Source: an uncultured Clostridium sp.
GTDB taxonomy: Bacteria; Bacillota; Clostridia; TANB77; CAG-508
Direction: 5' to 3'
DNA: 64,000 bases
NCBI GenBank assembly: GCA_947575605.1
Contig: CANPNZ010000006.1
Location: 26,475-90,474, forward strand
The stretch's first letter is position 1, and every line of letters begins with the position of its first letter. Of the stretch, positions 26,246 to 36,338 are shown piece after piece. Below the pieces are notes generated by a model. It worked only from the letters and a program-made list of their open reading frames with translations. It had not been told where the DNA came from and ran no database searches. A program made the translations under genes and the position numbers.

Positions 26246-28858
26246 TTGTCAAATAACACGATAAAAGAAGAAGTAAATGTTAGTAAACTATATGGTTTAG
26301 AAGCCACCTTATCGAAAGAAGAATTTGTCCAAAAATATCAAGTACAAGAAAATGGACTTTCTACAACAGAAGCGGAAGAAAGGCTACGCAATTTAGGATT
26401 AAACGAATTAAAACAAGCCAAGCCCAAAAAATGGTATCATTATTTTTTAGAAAGTTTATTTACACCCTTTAATTGTATTTTACTTGGTATTGTTGCTATT
26501 TTAATTTATACTGATATCTATTTAGCACCAACACCTAGTTATGCTAACATTATCGTTATTGCCATTTTAGTTTTAGCCAGTACCTTATTAGACTTTTTCG
26601 AAGAATTTCGTTCTAACAAAGCGGCTGAAGAATTAAAACAAATGGTAGCTACCACGACTACCGTTATTCGTAATGGAGAAAAAATAGAAATTCCAATTAG
26701 CCATGTAACTTTAGGAGATGTTGTGCTTCTTTCAGCTGGTAGTATGATTCCTGCTGATTTAAGAATCATTGAGGCAAAAGATTTATATGTAGGACAATCT
26801 TCTTTAACTGGTGAATCCGATAGTGTCAAGAAAACAGTGGAAAGTGCTTTATCCTTAGATGCCTTAGATAGTATCGCTGATTTAGACACCATTTGTTTCA
26901 TGGGAACCAATGTTATTTCTGGAAGTGCCAAAGGGATTGTTATTAAAACAGCTGACTCTACTTATTTTGGAAAAGTAGCTCACACTTTAACCGCTGGAAA
27001 ACCAAAAACGGCCTTTCAAAAGGGAATTGAAAGTATTAGTCGTTTGCTAATTCGTTTCATGTTAATTATGATACCGATTGTCTTTTTACTAAATGCTTGG
27101 AAACATGATATTATAACTGCTTTTACTTTTGCCGTAGCCATTGCGATTGGAATTACCCCCCTTCTATTACCTGTTATTTTATCTTCTAGTTTGTCAAAAG
27201 GTGCTGTTCGAATGTCCAAGAAAAAAACAATTGTAAAAAAACTAGATTCCATTCAAAACTTTGGTGCCATGAATATTTTATGTACTGACAAAACAGGAAC
27301 CTTGACAGAAGATAAAATCGTATTAGAAAAATACTTAGATATTAATGGTGAAGAAGATCTTAGAGTTTTAAAACACGCTTTCTTGAACGCTTATTTTCAA
27401 ACAGGTTTAAAAGGAAATATTGACGAAGCTGTCATCAAAAGAGGCTTAGAAAACAATATGGGTGAATTTTCTGAAAAATATAAAAAAATAGATGAGATTC
27501 CTTTTGATTTTTCTCGTAGGAGATTATCAATTGTCGTAAGTGATGGTAACAAAAAGCAACTAATTACTAAAGGGGCTGTTGAAGAAATCTTAAGTATTTG
27601 TACGATGGTAGATTATAAAGGAGAAGTCAAACCAATTACAAAAGAAATAAAAGAAAACATTCGACAAATCAGCAAAAATTTGAATGAAGATGGATTACGT
27701 GTGGTTGCCGTCTGTCAAAAAAATGATATTGCTTCTATTGAACATTTTGCGGTTTCTGATGAAAAAAATATGATTTTATTAGGATTTATTGGATTTTTGG
27801 ATCCTCCTAAAGAAAGCGCAAAAGAGTCCATTGAGAAATTAAATCATGCTGGCATTCGTGTTATCGTTTTAACAGGTGATAATGCTGAAGTTACCAGATG
27901 TATTTGTAACAAAGTTGGTATTCATTCTAAAAATATTGTACTAGGCAGTAAAATTGATAAACTAAGTGATATGGCAGTTTTACGATTATTGAAAAAGACC
28001 AATATTTTTGCTAAACTCTCTCCTATCCAGAAAGCTAGACTGGTAAGACTTTTAAGAGAAAGTGGCAATGTCGTTGGTTATATGGGCGATGGTATTAATG
28101 ATAGTCCTTCTCTTACTAATTCAGATGTTGGAATTTCCGTTGATACGGCTGTTGATATTGCCAAAGAAGCGGCTGATATTATTTTATTAGAAAAAGATTT
28201 AAATGTCTTATTAGATGGGGTAACAGAAGGTCGTCGTACTTTTGTTAATCTAATGAAATATGTAAAACTAGCTACCAGCTTTAACTTTGGTGAAGTAGTT
28301 TCGGTCATTATTGCTAGCGCTTTACTACCTTTTTTACCAGAAACACCGATTCAGCTATTAGTTGAAAGTTTGCTTTATGATTTTGGACAATTAACTTTGC
28401 CTTTTGACCACGTAGATAAAGAAACTTTGCAACATCCCAAAACTTTTTCTATTAAAAGTTTAAAAGAATTTATGTTTTTCATGGGACCACTTAGTTCCGC
28501 TTTTGATATGTTAGTATTTGCTTCTCTATGGTTCATCTTCCAGGTAAGAGAAGTAGCACTCTTCCAAACCATTTGGTTTAGTTATAGTATCACATCTAAT
28601 TTAGTAGGAATGCATATTATTAGAACGGCTAAATTACCTTTTGTACAAAGTAATGCTCATAAAGCAGTCTATATTTCTTCCATTTCCTTAATTATTATTG
28701 GCATTTTAGTTCCTTTTACTGGCTTAGGAAATTTGATTGGATTAGTCCCTATTGCTGCTAAGTATATTTTCTTGATTTTTGCTATTACGCTTCTTTATTG
28801 CTTTGTCGCTATTTTTGCTAAGAAAATTTATATTAAAAAATATGGAGAATGGATTTAA
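26246..28858 (+). CDS. P-type cation-transporting ATPase, Mg2+-importer (MgtA) like
   Basis: 870 residues from TTG 26246 with GGAG about 10 nt upstream; a TATAAT is at 26207-26212. Actuator SSLTGESD, phosphorylation site CTDKTGTLT, hinge VGYMGDGINDSPS and about ten membrane helices. The C-terminal part (LLYDFGQLTLPFDHVD, FFMGPLSSAFD) is phrased like MgtA/MgtB. The membrane motif that reads TPEMLP in MgtA is TPLLLP here, losing the Glu, so ion specificity is uncertain. No Mg riboswitch is evident upstream. Confidence 0.88.
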   Translation: MSNNTIKEEVNVSKLYGLEATLSKEEFVQKYQVQENGLSTTEAEERLRNLGLNELKQAKPKKWYHYFLESLFTPFNCILLGIVAILIYTDIYLAPTPSYANIIVIAILVLASTLLDFFEEFRSNKAAEELKQMVATTTTVIRNGEKIEIPISHVTLGDVVLLSAGSMIPADLRIIEAKDLYVGQSSLTGESDSVKKTVESALSLDALDSIADLDTICFMGTNVISGSAKGIVIKTADSTYFGKVAHTLTAGKPKTAFQKGIESISRLLIRFMLIMIPIVFLLNAWKHDIITAFTFAVAIAIGITPLLLPVILSSSLSKGAVRMSKKKTIVKKLDSIQNFGAMNILCTDKTGTLTEDKIVLEKYLDINGEEDLRVLKHAFLNAYFQTGLKGNIDEAVIKRGLENNMGEFSEKYKKIDEIPFDFSRRRLSIVVSDGNKKQLITKGAVEEILSICTMVDYKGEVKPITKEIKENIRQISKNLNEDGLRVVAVCQKNDIASIEHFAVSDEKNMILLGFIGFLDPPKESAKESIEKLNHAGIRVIVLTGDNAEVTRCICNKVGIHSKNIVLGSKIDKLSDMAVLRLLKKTNIFAKLSPIQKARLVRLLRESGNVVGYMGDGINDSPSLTNSDVGISVDTAVDIAKEAADIILLEKDLNVLLDGVTEGRRTFVNLMKYVKLATSFNFGEVVSVIIASALLPFLPETPIQLLVESLLYDFGQLTLPFDHVDKETLQHPKTFSIKSLKEFMFFMGPLSSAFDMLVFASLWFIFQVREVALFQTIWFSYSITSNLVGMHIIRTAKLPFVQSNAHKAVYISSISLIIIGILVPFTGLGNLIGLVPIAAKYIFLIFAITLLYCFVAIFAKKIYIKKYGEWI

Positions 28859-28890
28859 AAATAGAACTCCTGAAAAGGGGTTCTATTTTT
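28857..28890 (+). terminator. bidirectional terminator
   Basis: AAATAGAAC and GTTCTATTT arms with a T-run on the plus strand, between the ATPase gene and the convergent small gene at 28883. Confidence 0.75.
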
Positions 28891-29134
28891 GTAAGTTGAT
28901 GATGAGTCCATTTTTTTCCTGATCAGACAACTCTGATCGTTGTATGTATTCATCATACCGTACAACAATCTCTGAATTGTTCTTTATTACATTCATATCA
29001 TCAAGAAGTTCCATGCACATAGAATCTTCTTCTATTTTTTTGAAAGTTTCTAAAGCTTCCTTCGACGTTACGGCAAGACTTCTCAACTTAAAAACTTTGA
29101 TTCTTGCTCGTTCTACTAACAGCTTTTTATTCAT
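28883..29134 (-). CDS. small hypothetical protein with in-frame CGG
   Basis: 83 residues, helical, with AAGGGGAG upstream of ATG. More GC-rich in codon use than its neighbours (CTG, ACG, TCG). One CGG codon at 28960-28958 (VV-R-YDEY) is in the zero frame, and a +1 shift there gives no sensible continuation. It is one of three genes that read CGG without a visible frame change and may be recently acquired. No family was recognised. Confidence 0.5.
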   Translation of the reverse strand: MNKKLLVERARIKVFKLRSLAVTSKEALETFKKIEEDSMCMELLDDMNVIKNNSEIVVRYDEYIQRSELSDQEKNGLIINLQK

Positions 29135-29262
29135 TAACAGCTCCCCTTTCCTTAGAGTTTGTTCTGCACTATATCTTATCTAGCACATAAAAAAACTTAT
29201 ATATTCAAGTTTACCATTTCTTTTTCATTATGTCAAATATTAATTTTTTACCATTTACTCTT

Positions 29263-32200
29263 TCATATCAATAACTGTACTTTTTCTTGCCCTAAAATCT
29301 CTTCAAAAACTTCTCTAATTGGATCTGTCAAATAAATTTGTCCACATGGTTTCATCTCTTCACCAATTTTAATTTGCACATTAATATTATTTCGATCGCC
29401 ACTAAAATATCGTAAAGCACCTCTCAATTTTTCTTTTTGTTCATCACTTGCTTGGGTAATATCCAATGTAAAAATCTTTTGCTTCTGTTCTCCAAAATCC
29501 TTTATCTCATTCGCAATAATGGTGGTAGTATCATCTTCTCTTATACTCAAACGACCATCTACGATAACAATATTTTCTTCCACTAGACTTTTACCAGCAT
29601 TCAAATAGGCATTCTCAAACACTAAAATTTCTGCTGTTCCATATAAATCTTCTACTGTAACAAAAGCCATAATTTTATTATTTTTTGTATACTTCTTTTT
29701 AATAGAAGTAATAATCCCTGCATATTTTATTTTTTGACCATCTACAAATTTCGGTTTTTCATTTCTAGTTCCTTCTTCCGTAAGCATTTGTGAACTCATT
29801 TGCTCATCTAACTCTCTTAATTGCATCGTATTAATCGTTGTTTGTGCTTCGATTTCACTCCTTAATTTTTCCAAAGGATGACCTGAAATATAGATGCCTA
29901 ACATTTCTTTTTCAATAGACAACAACTCTTTATTTGACATTTCTTCATGCTCATCAAACTTATATTTTATTTCGTTCAATTCTTCTTTTTCTTGCTCAGA
30001 ACCTAAATCAAACATAGAAACTTGTCCATCTAATCCCTTTTTCTTTCCACTTTGAATTACATCAATAATACCTTCAAAAGAAGCCAATAAGGTACTTCTC
30101 GTTTGTTCAAACTCATCAAATGCACCAGCCTTAATTAAGCTTTCAATACATTTCTTGTTTACTGCTTCATCTGCTATTCTTTCGCAAAAATCCGTAAAGC
30201 TTTTATAAGGTCCATTTTCTTTTCTTTCTCTTACAATATTATTAACGGGAACGGTTCCAACATTTTTAATACTTCCCAATCCAAAGCGAATTTTGGCTTT
30301 CGTTGACGATAGTGATGGCGATGGCGAGTTCGTGCCTGTCCCAACCCCGCCATACTCTGTGGTAAATTTGGCATCACTTTTGTTGATTTCTGGTTTTAAT
30401 ATTTCAATCCCTAGTATTTTACATTCATCAATATATTGTGGTATTTTATCTAAGTTTCCTAAAAAACTATTTAAGGTTGCTGCCATAAACTCTGCTGGAT
30501 AATAGGCTTTTAGATAAGCCGTTCGATAAGCAATTACGGCATAGCAAGCTGCATGAGATTTATTGAAAGCATATTTTGCAAATTCTGCCATTTCATCAAA
30601 TATTTTATTGGCTGATGGTTCATCAATGCCATTTCGTACACAGCCTGGAACTACAATATTCCCTTCTTCGTCTAGTTGACCATGAATAAAAATCTCTCTT
30701 TCTTTTGCCATAACATCTAGTTTCTTTTTTCCCATAGCACGTCTTACCAAATCCGCTCTTCCGTAAAGAATATCCTGCTAAATCACGTACAATTTGCATC
30801 ACTTGTTCTTGATATACCATACATCCATAGGTTACATTCAAAATTGGTTCTAATCGTGGATGGGTATATTCATTATGACCTGGATTTAATTTTCCTTTTA
30901 CATATCTTGGTATCTGATCCATTGGACCTGGTCGGTATAAAGATACCCCCGCAATTAAATCTTCTAAGCAGTCAGGTTTTAATTCCTTCATAAAGTTCGT
31001 CATTCCTTGTGATTCAAACTGAAAAATCCCACAAGATTTTCCTTCTTGCCACAATTTATAGACTTTCGGGTCTGCCATTTCTTTGTCAAATTCTACATTG
31101 ATACCTGTATTTTCTTTGACTAAGTCTAGGGTATCTTGAATTACGGTTAAAGTTCTTAGCCCTAAAAAGTCCATCTTCAATAATCCTAATTCTTCTAATG
31201 TAGTCATAATGTATTGGGTAGAAATTTGATCATCACGTACATATAAAGGAACATAGGTATCCACTGGTTCTTTGGTAATAACTACTCCGACAAGCATGGG
31301 TAGATGCCTGTCTTGGCATTCCTTCTAATGCCATCGCTACATCTAATACCTTTTTTACGGTTTCTTCTGTTTCATATCTATCTTTTAATTCTTTGTTTTG
31401 CTCTAATGCCTTTTCAATGGTAATATGCAATTCATTTGGTATCATTTTTGCTAAACTATCGGCTTCTGAATAAGGTACATCTAATACCCTTGCTACATCA
31501 CGAATTACCATTTTAGCTGCCATCGTTCCAAAAGTAATAATCTGTGATACATGGTCATGTCCATATTTTTCTGAAACATAATCAATGACATCTTGTCTAT
31601 GCTCATAACAGAAATCCACGTCAAAGTCAGGCATACTAATTCTTTCTGGATTTAAAAATCTTTCAAAAAGTAGTCCATACTTCATAGGGTCAATGTCTGT
31701 AATCTCAATGGCATACGCAATAATCGAACCCGCTCCTGAACCACGTCCAGGTCCTACTGGTATATTATGTGTTTTGGCATAATGGATAAAGTCCCATACA
31801 ATTAAGAAATAGTCCACATATCCCATTTTTTGAATCACACCTAATTCATATTCCATTCTATCTAATATCTCTTGGGATGGATTTTCTCCATATCTCTTTT
31901 TAATCCCATCATCACACAATTTTTTAAAATAATCATAATGTGTTGCAAATTCTTCTGGTACATCATAATTCGGTAAAATGGTATTCCCAAATTCAAATTC
32001 TACATTACATTTTTCTGCAATTTTTACGGTATTTTCTATGGCATCTGGAAACGCTTTGAAATATTCTATCATTTCTTCTGGCGATTTAACATACAATTCA
32101 TCTGTTTCAAAACGCATTCTATCCATATCACTCATTCTTTTTCCCGTTTGAATACAAAGTAAAACTTCATGATTGTAAGCATCTTCTTTTTTTAAATAAT

Positions 32201-32819
32201 GAGCATCATTGGTCGCTACTAATGGAATGTCTAATTTTCTTGCTAGTGCTATTAATTTTTGATTGGCTAATACTTGTTCTTTGATTCCATTGTTTTGAAT
32301 TTCTATATAATAATCTTCTCCAAATATGTTTTTATGCCAAAGTGCAATTTCTTCTGCTTTTTCGTTTTCTCCATTTAATAAGGCTTGATTAACAGAACCT
32401 GCTAAACAGGCACTTAAACAAATGAGTCCTTCATGGTATTTCTCTAACACTTCTAAATCAATACGTGGCTTATAGTAATAACCATCTACAAATCCAATCG
32501 ATACTAACTTACTTAAATTTTGATACCCTTGTTGATTTTTAGCTAGTAAAATCAAATGGTTATAATGATTATCTATATTGGGTTCTTTATCAAATCGACT
32601 TCGTGGTGCTACATAAACTTCACATCCAATAATTGGTTTGATTCCTTCTTTTTTACAAGCCTTGTAAAAGTCAATTGTCCCATACATCGCCCCATGATCG
32701 GTGATGGCTATGGCATCCATTCCTAATTCTTTGGCTCTTACTGGTAAGTCTTTGATTCGATTGGCTCCATCTAACAGACTGAATTCACTATGTATGTGTA
32801 AATGCACAAATTTTGACAT
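29263..32819 (-). CDS. dnaE: DNA polymerase III alpha subunit with two +1 shifts at CGG codons and a repeat-derived insertion
   Basis: A 1,184-residue replicative polymerase subunit if both shifts are made. N-terminal PHP domain (FVHLHIHSEFSLLDG), catalytic PDFDVDF near residue 398, GPGRGSGAGS, then the thumb, HhH and OB-fold regions. Break A: STHAC then CGG at 31289-31287; +1 gives STHAC-GVVITKE (family STHAAGVVI). Break B: AGYSL then CGG at 30763-30761; +1 gives GYSL-GRADLVRRAMG, the family sequence exactly. Without the shifts the protein ends shortly after break A. Residues encoded around 30300-30360 are an in-frame palindromic-repeat insertion before IRFGLGSIKNVG. Confidence 0.95.
30321..30353. 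repeat. 33-bp palindromic repeat inside dnaE
   Basis: Starts ATGGCGAG, contains GTGCCTGTCCCAA and ends CCCGCCAT, with ATGGCG/CGCCAT ends paired. It is 31/33 identical to 36725-36757. Read on the coding strand it supplies extra residues (YGGVGTGTNSPS) absent from other DnaE proteins as I remember them. Confidence 0.8.
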
Positions 32820-33028
32820 CTTTCCTCTCCTTTTGTCTGATTATATCATCTTTTACATGAAAAGTATATATTTTTTTAAGCTTATTATGATAAAATATCC
32901 TTGCTAGAAAGCTATTAAATATGGATTGCAACCTGCCTATACAAAAAGTGAAACCTTAAAAAAAAATAGTAATTTGACAATAAAATTTCTTTTCGTTATA
33001 ATATTTCTCTGAAAGGATGCGATTTACT

Positions 33029-33439
33029 ATGGATTTTACGTTTGAAAGAAGAATTAATTATTATGAAACCGATCGAATGGGTGTAGTTCATCATTCTAAT
33101 TACATTCGTTTCCTAGAAGAAGCTAGATGTCAAATGTTAGATGACAATGCTATGCCTTACTCTGCTTTTGAAGAACAAGGTGTCATGATACCTGTTTTAG
33201 GTGTTAATTGCGATTATAAATTACATGTTACCTTTGATGATATCATTGAAATTAAACCTTTTGTAAAAGATTTTAACGGTGTCCGTTTAACAATGGGCTA
33301 TAACATATTGAATAAAAAAACTGGTGATTTAGTATTGACAGGCGAAACAAAACATTGTTTTACTGATATGAATTTGAAACCGATTCGCTTACAAAAACAA
33401 ATTCCAGATTTTTATAATAAATTCATGACTTTAAAATAA
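33029..33439 (+). CDS. acyl-CoA thioesterase, YbgC/4HBT family
   Basis: 136 residues from the second ATG (33029), which has AAAGGA at proper spacing; the ATG at 33017 overlaps it. The hot-dog fold signature is YYETDRMGVVHHSNYIRFLEEAR with the catalytic Asp (ETD) and the HH-SNY helix. It hydrolyses short or hydroxybenzoyl-type acyl-CoA thioesters. Monocistronic. Confidence 0.85.
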   Translation: MDFTFERRINYYETDRMGVVHHSNYIRFLEEARCQMLDDNAMPYSAFEEQGVMIPVLGVNCDYKLHVTFDDIIEIKPFVKDFNGVRLTMGYNILNKKTGDLVLTGETKHCFTDMNLKPIRLQKQIPDFYNKFMTLK

Positions 33440-33441
33440 AA

Positions 33442-33753
33442 GTTGCCTCTGTGCCACTGGGTGTGCCACTGGGGACAGACCTTTTTGGCAAATTCTTCTT
33501 ATTCATAATAAAATAGTAAAAAATAAAAAAATTTTTTGTTCAAGCTAATTATCATAGAAGTTCTAAATTCATCATATGACACCCTTCCATGCACGACGCA
33601 TGAACATTTTCCATATTATGAATTAAGAAGTTCTAATTCAATTACTTTCAAGCAAAACTTTTTTATTTTTTATATTTTATTAATTTAAAAATTTGCGAAA
33701 GGGTTGGTTCTTAGTCGGATTACTTGCCAATTAAACTTGGAATCAGTGGCAAC
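33442..33753. repeat. 312-bp imperfect giant palindrome
   Basis: GTTGCC (33442) pairs with GGCAAC (33752), CCTTTTTGGCAAATT with AATTTGCGAAAGGG, the poly-A/T segments with each other, and AGAAGTTCT with AGAACTTCT at the centre. The left arm starts with two direct GTGCCACTGG copies and GGGACAGAC, phrasing related to the 33-bp repeat. It lies between convergent genes; no gene is supported here. Confidence 0.6.
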
Positions 33754-33769
33754 CTCTCGTCAATTTCTT

Positions 33770-34318
33770 TTAAAAATATCTTTTTAGTAATCCTTCAAAA
33801 CCTTTTCCATGTCTTGCTTCATCCTTACACATTTCATGAACGGTATCATGGATAGCATCATAACCTAAGTCTTTGGCTCTGGTTGCTAATTCTTTCTTGC
33901 CCATACATGCTCCGCATTCTGCTTCTGCTCTTAATGTTACATTTTTCTTGGTATCTGGATAAACCACTTCTCCTAATAATTCTGCAAATTTAGCAGCATG
34001 TTCTGCTTCTTCCCAAGCATATCTTTTAAAAGCTTCTGCAATTTCTGGATAACCTTCTCTATCTGCTTGACGACTCATAGCAAGATACATTCCCACTTCT
34101 GTACATTCTCCCATGAAATTGTCTTTTAATCCTTTTACTACTTCTTCATCTAGTCCTTGTGCCACTCCTATTTTGTGTTCATCTACATATTGACCTGCTC
34201 CTTGTGTTTGTTGTTTTTCTTCAAATTTTTCTTTTCCTGCTCCACATTGTGGACATCTCTCAGGTGCTTCTTCTCCAAAGTGAATATAACCACATACTTT
34301 ACATACATATGCTTTCAT
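33770..34318 (-). CDS. rubrerythrin, reverse type (N-terminal rubredoxin domain)
   Basis: 182 residues. The rubredoxin-like iron site comes first (CKVCGY ... CPQCGAG), followed by a diiron four-helix domain with EECxxE-like ligands ([29 protein letters not shown]). This order is that of clostridial reverse rubrerythrins, which reduce peroxide (and oxygen) with NADH-derived electrons. It indicates an anaerobe with oxidative-stress defence. Confidence 0.93.
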   Translation of the reverse strand: MKAYVCKVCGYIHFGEEAPERCPQCGAGKEKFEEKQQTQGAGQYVDEHKIGVAQGLDEEVVKGLKDNFMGECTEVGMYLAMSRQADREGYPEIAEAFKRYAWEEAEHAAKFAELLGEVVYPDTKKNVTLRAEAECGACMGKKELATRAKDLGYDAIHDTVHEMCKDEARHGKGFEGLLKRYF

Positions 34319-34494
34319 ATATCTTCCTCCTTTAATTATTTACATTTGATTATATAAATTTTTTCAATTTTGTCAATCCCTTTCACAAAAAAATCACAAA
34401 AATCAGAAAAATCACTTTTATTTTTTGTATTTTTATGATACAATACAAAAGATTTTAAAAAGATTTGTCAAAAGATGAAGTGGAGGAAAGAATT

Positions 34495-34776
34495 ATGGAG
34501 TTAAATAGATGTAGTAGATGTGGGAATTTTTATGTTGCGGAAGGAAATGTATGTCCTAAATGTAGTGCAAAAGATGGATTTGAGTTCTCAACTTTCAAAT
34601 CTTACCTACAAGAAAACGGTTTTGAAAATTCTTTAAATACAGTTTCTAATGATACCGGCATATCTGTAAAAAATTTAAATCGTTTTGTAGCATACCCAGA
34701 ATTCCAAGATTACCAAAAAGAATTAAATAATATAGAAAAATTAAAAAATGCAATTGGAGAACTTAATAACGATTAA
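34495..34776 (+). CDS. zinc-ribbon plus helix-turn-helix protein, TIGR03826-like
   Basis: 93 residues from ATG 34495 with GGAGG 8 nt upstream (a TTG at 34465 would add 10 poorly supported residues). Zinc ribbon CSRCGNFYVAEGNVCPKC, then a short HTH (SNDTGISVKNLNRFV) and a helical tail. Resembles YvyF-like flagellar-operon proteins, but no flagellar gene is nearby. Possibly a regulator. Confidence 0.65.
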   Translation: MELNRCSRCGNFYVAEGNVCPKCSAKDGFEFSTFKSYLQENGFENSLNTVSNDTGISVKNLNRFVAYPEFQDYQKELNNIEKLKNAIGELNND

Positions 34777-34799
34777 TATTTTAAATTTCACTTTAATCT

Positions 34800-34888
34800 A
34801 ATGTTGATATATTACTATTTCTAAGTCAAAGACCTAGAGGAAAATTCAAGCTATGTTTTTGACAAATAAATATTGATATATCAACATT
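34800..34888 (+). promoter_or_regulatory. structured leader upstream of tyrS
   Basis: A 13-bp inverted repeat (34800-34812 with 34876-34888) encloses a second pairing, GTCAAA with TTTGAC. It resembles a leader hairpin, but the T-box signature (GGTGG) is absent. Confidence 0.4.
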
Positions 34889-34927
34889 TTGTAATTACTA
34901 TTTTAGTTAAGAAAGGTTTTGATTCGT

Positions 34928-36142
34928 ATGGAAAATGTTTTCAATATTTTAGAAGAAAGAGGCTATATTGAACAAATGACGCATCCCCAAGAAATCAAAG
35001 AACTTTTTGGAAAGGAGTCCGTTCCTTTCTATATTGGAATTGATCCAACAGCAGATAGCTTACATGTTGGCCATTTTGTTTCTTTGATGGTGGCAAGTCA
35101 CATGCAAAAATGTGGTCATAAACCAATCATCCTAGTTGGGGGTGGTACCGCAACAATTGGTGATCCTTCTGGAAAAACGGATATGCGAAAAATGCTTTCT
35201 CGTGAAGAATTGGATCACAACGTAGAATGTATCAAAAAACAGATTGAAAAATTTGTCAACTTCGAAGGTGAAAATAGTGCAATTATTGTAAACAATGCCG
35301 ATTGGTTATTAGATTTAAAATTTGTTGATTTTGTTCGTGAAATTGGTAGCCTATTTTCTGTTAATCGAATGCTTGCTGCTGAATGTTATAAACAAAGGAT
35401 GGAAACTGGCCTAACTTTTTTTGAAATGAGTTACATGTTAATGCAATCTTACGATTTCTTGTATTTATATAATCAATATGGCTGTAAACTTCAAATGGGT
35501 GGAAACGATCAATGGTCTAACATCATTGGAGGAGTTGAATTAATTAGAAAAATTGGAAAAGATGATTCTTTTGGTCTAACGTTTAAACTGTTAACCACTA
35601 AAGAAGGTAAAAAAATGGGGAAAACAGAAAAAGGTGCACTTTGGTTAGACCCTAAAAAAACTTCTCCTTATGACTTTTATCAATATTGGAGAAATGTAGA
35701 AGATGGTAGTGTTGAAAATGTATTTAAAATGCTTACCTTTTTACCTCTTGAAAAAATAAAAGAATTATCTTCTTATCAAGATGAAAGAATCAATGAAGCA
35801 AAAAAAATTTTAGCTTTTGAAATCACAAAACTTGTTCATGGTGAAGAAGAAGCAAAAAAAGCAGAAGAGGCTTCTAATGCCTTATTTAATGGTCAAGGTA
35901 GTTTAGAGAATATGCCTACTGTAAAATTAGAAAATGCTAATTCATCTATTTTAAATGCTATTATTTTAACTGGTATCGCTCCATCGAAAGGGCAAGCTAG
36001 AACCTTAATTACACAAGGTGGTATTTCTTTAAATGATGAAAAAATAACCGATGTTAATTATATTCTTTCTGATAAAGATTTTTCAGATGGCTTTGCTATT
36101 TTGAAAAAAGGTAAAAAAGTATTTTATAAATTAGAAAAATAG
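34928..36142 (+). CDS. tyrS: tyrosyl-tRNA synthetase
   Basis: 404 residues from ATG 34928 (AAAGG about 10 nt upstream; TTG 34919 possible). Class I Rossmann core with the HIGH-like HVGH in LHVGHFVS, the KMSKS-like KMGKTEKGALWLD, and a C-terminal S4 domain (PSKGQARTLITQGGISLND). It charges tRNA-Tyr. It has no CGG codons. Confidence 0.96.
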   Translation: MENVFNILEERGYIEQMTHPQEIKELFGKESVPFYIGIDPTADSLHVGHFVSLMVASHMQKCGHKPIILVGGGTATIGDPSGKTDMRKMLSREELDHNVECIKKQIEKFVNFEGENSAIIVNNADWLLDLKFVDFVREIGSLFSVNRMLAAECYKQRMETGLTFFEMSYMLMQSYDFLYLYNQYGCKLQMGGNDQWSNIIGGVELIRKIGKDDSFGLTFKLLTTKEGKKMGKTEKGALWLDPKKTSPYDFYQYWRNVEDGSVENVFKMLTFLPLEKIKELSSYQDERINEAKKILAFEITKLVHGEEEAKKAEEASNALFNGQGSLENMPTVKLENANSSILNAIILTGIAPSKGQARTLITQGGISLNDEKITDVNYILSDKDFSDGFAILKKGKKVFYKLEK

Positions 36143-36243
36143 AACAACAGTGACATGATTAAAATTTTTGACCTTTTAGATTAGTTTTCATGCCACGCCT
36201 GTTGTTCGCTCGCGAAAATTGCAAAGCAATTTTCTGTGAAATA

Positions 36244-36326
36244 TTTTCTATTATAGGAAGTTCAGAGAACTTTCCTATAATAGAAAAGAAGCATGGATAG
36301 AATAGCTCTTTCCATGCTTCTTTTTT
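36244..36326. terminator. two consecutive hairpins, bidirectional terminator
   Basis: A 20-bp stem with one bulged T (36244-36287) is followed by AGAAGCATGGA/TCCATGCTTCT and a six-T run, between convergent tyrS and the 36339 gene. Confidence 0.75.
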
Positions 36327-36338
36327 GTCGTTTATTAG

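Noticed and set aside
29263..32819. Sequencing or assembly errors as the cause of the dnaE and other frame breaks
   Set aside because: All six breaks coincide with an in-frame CGG, whereas roughly a hundred CGG trinucleotides in the other two phases (ACG GAA, GCG GAT, TCG GAG) cause no break. A motif-dependent error would hit all phases. Read data could still overturn this.
34800..34918. T-box riboswitch upstream of tyrS
   Set aside because: A hairpin leader exists, but the conserved T-box sequence and the specifier-loop architecture are not visible in the short leader.
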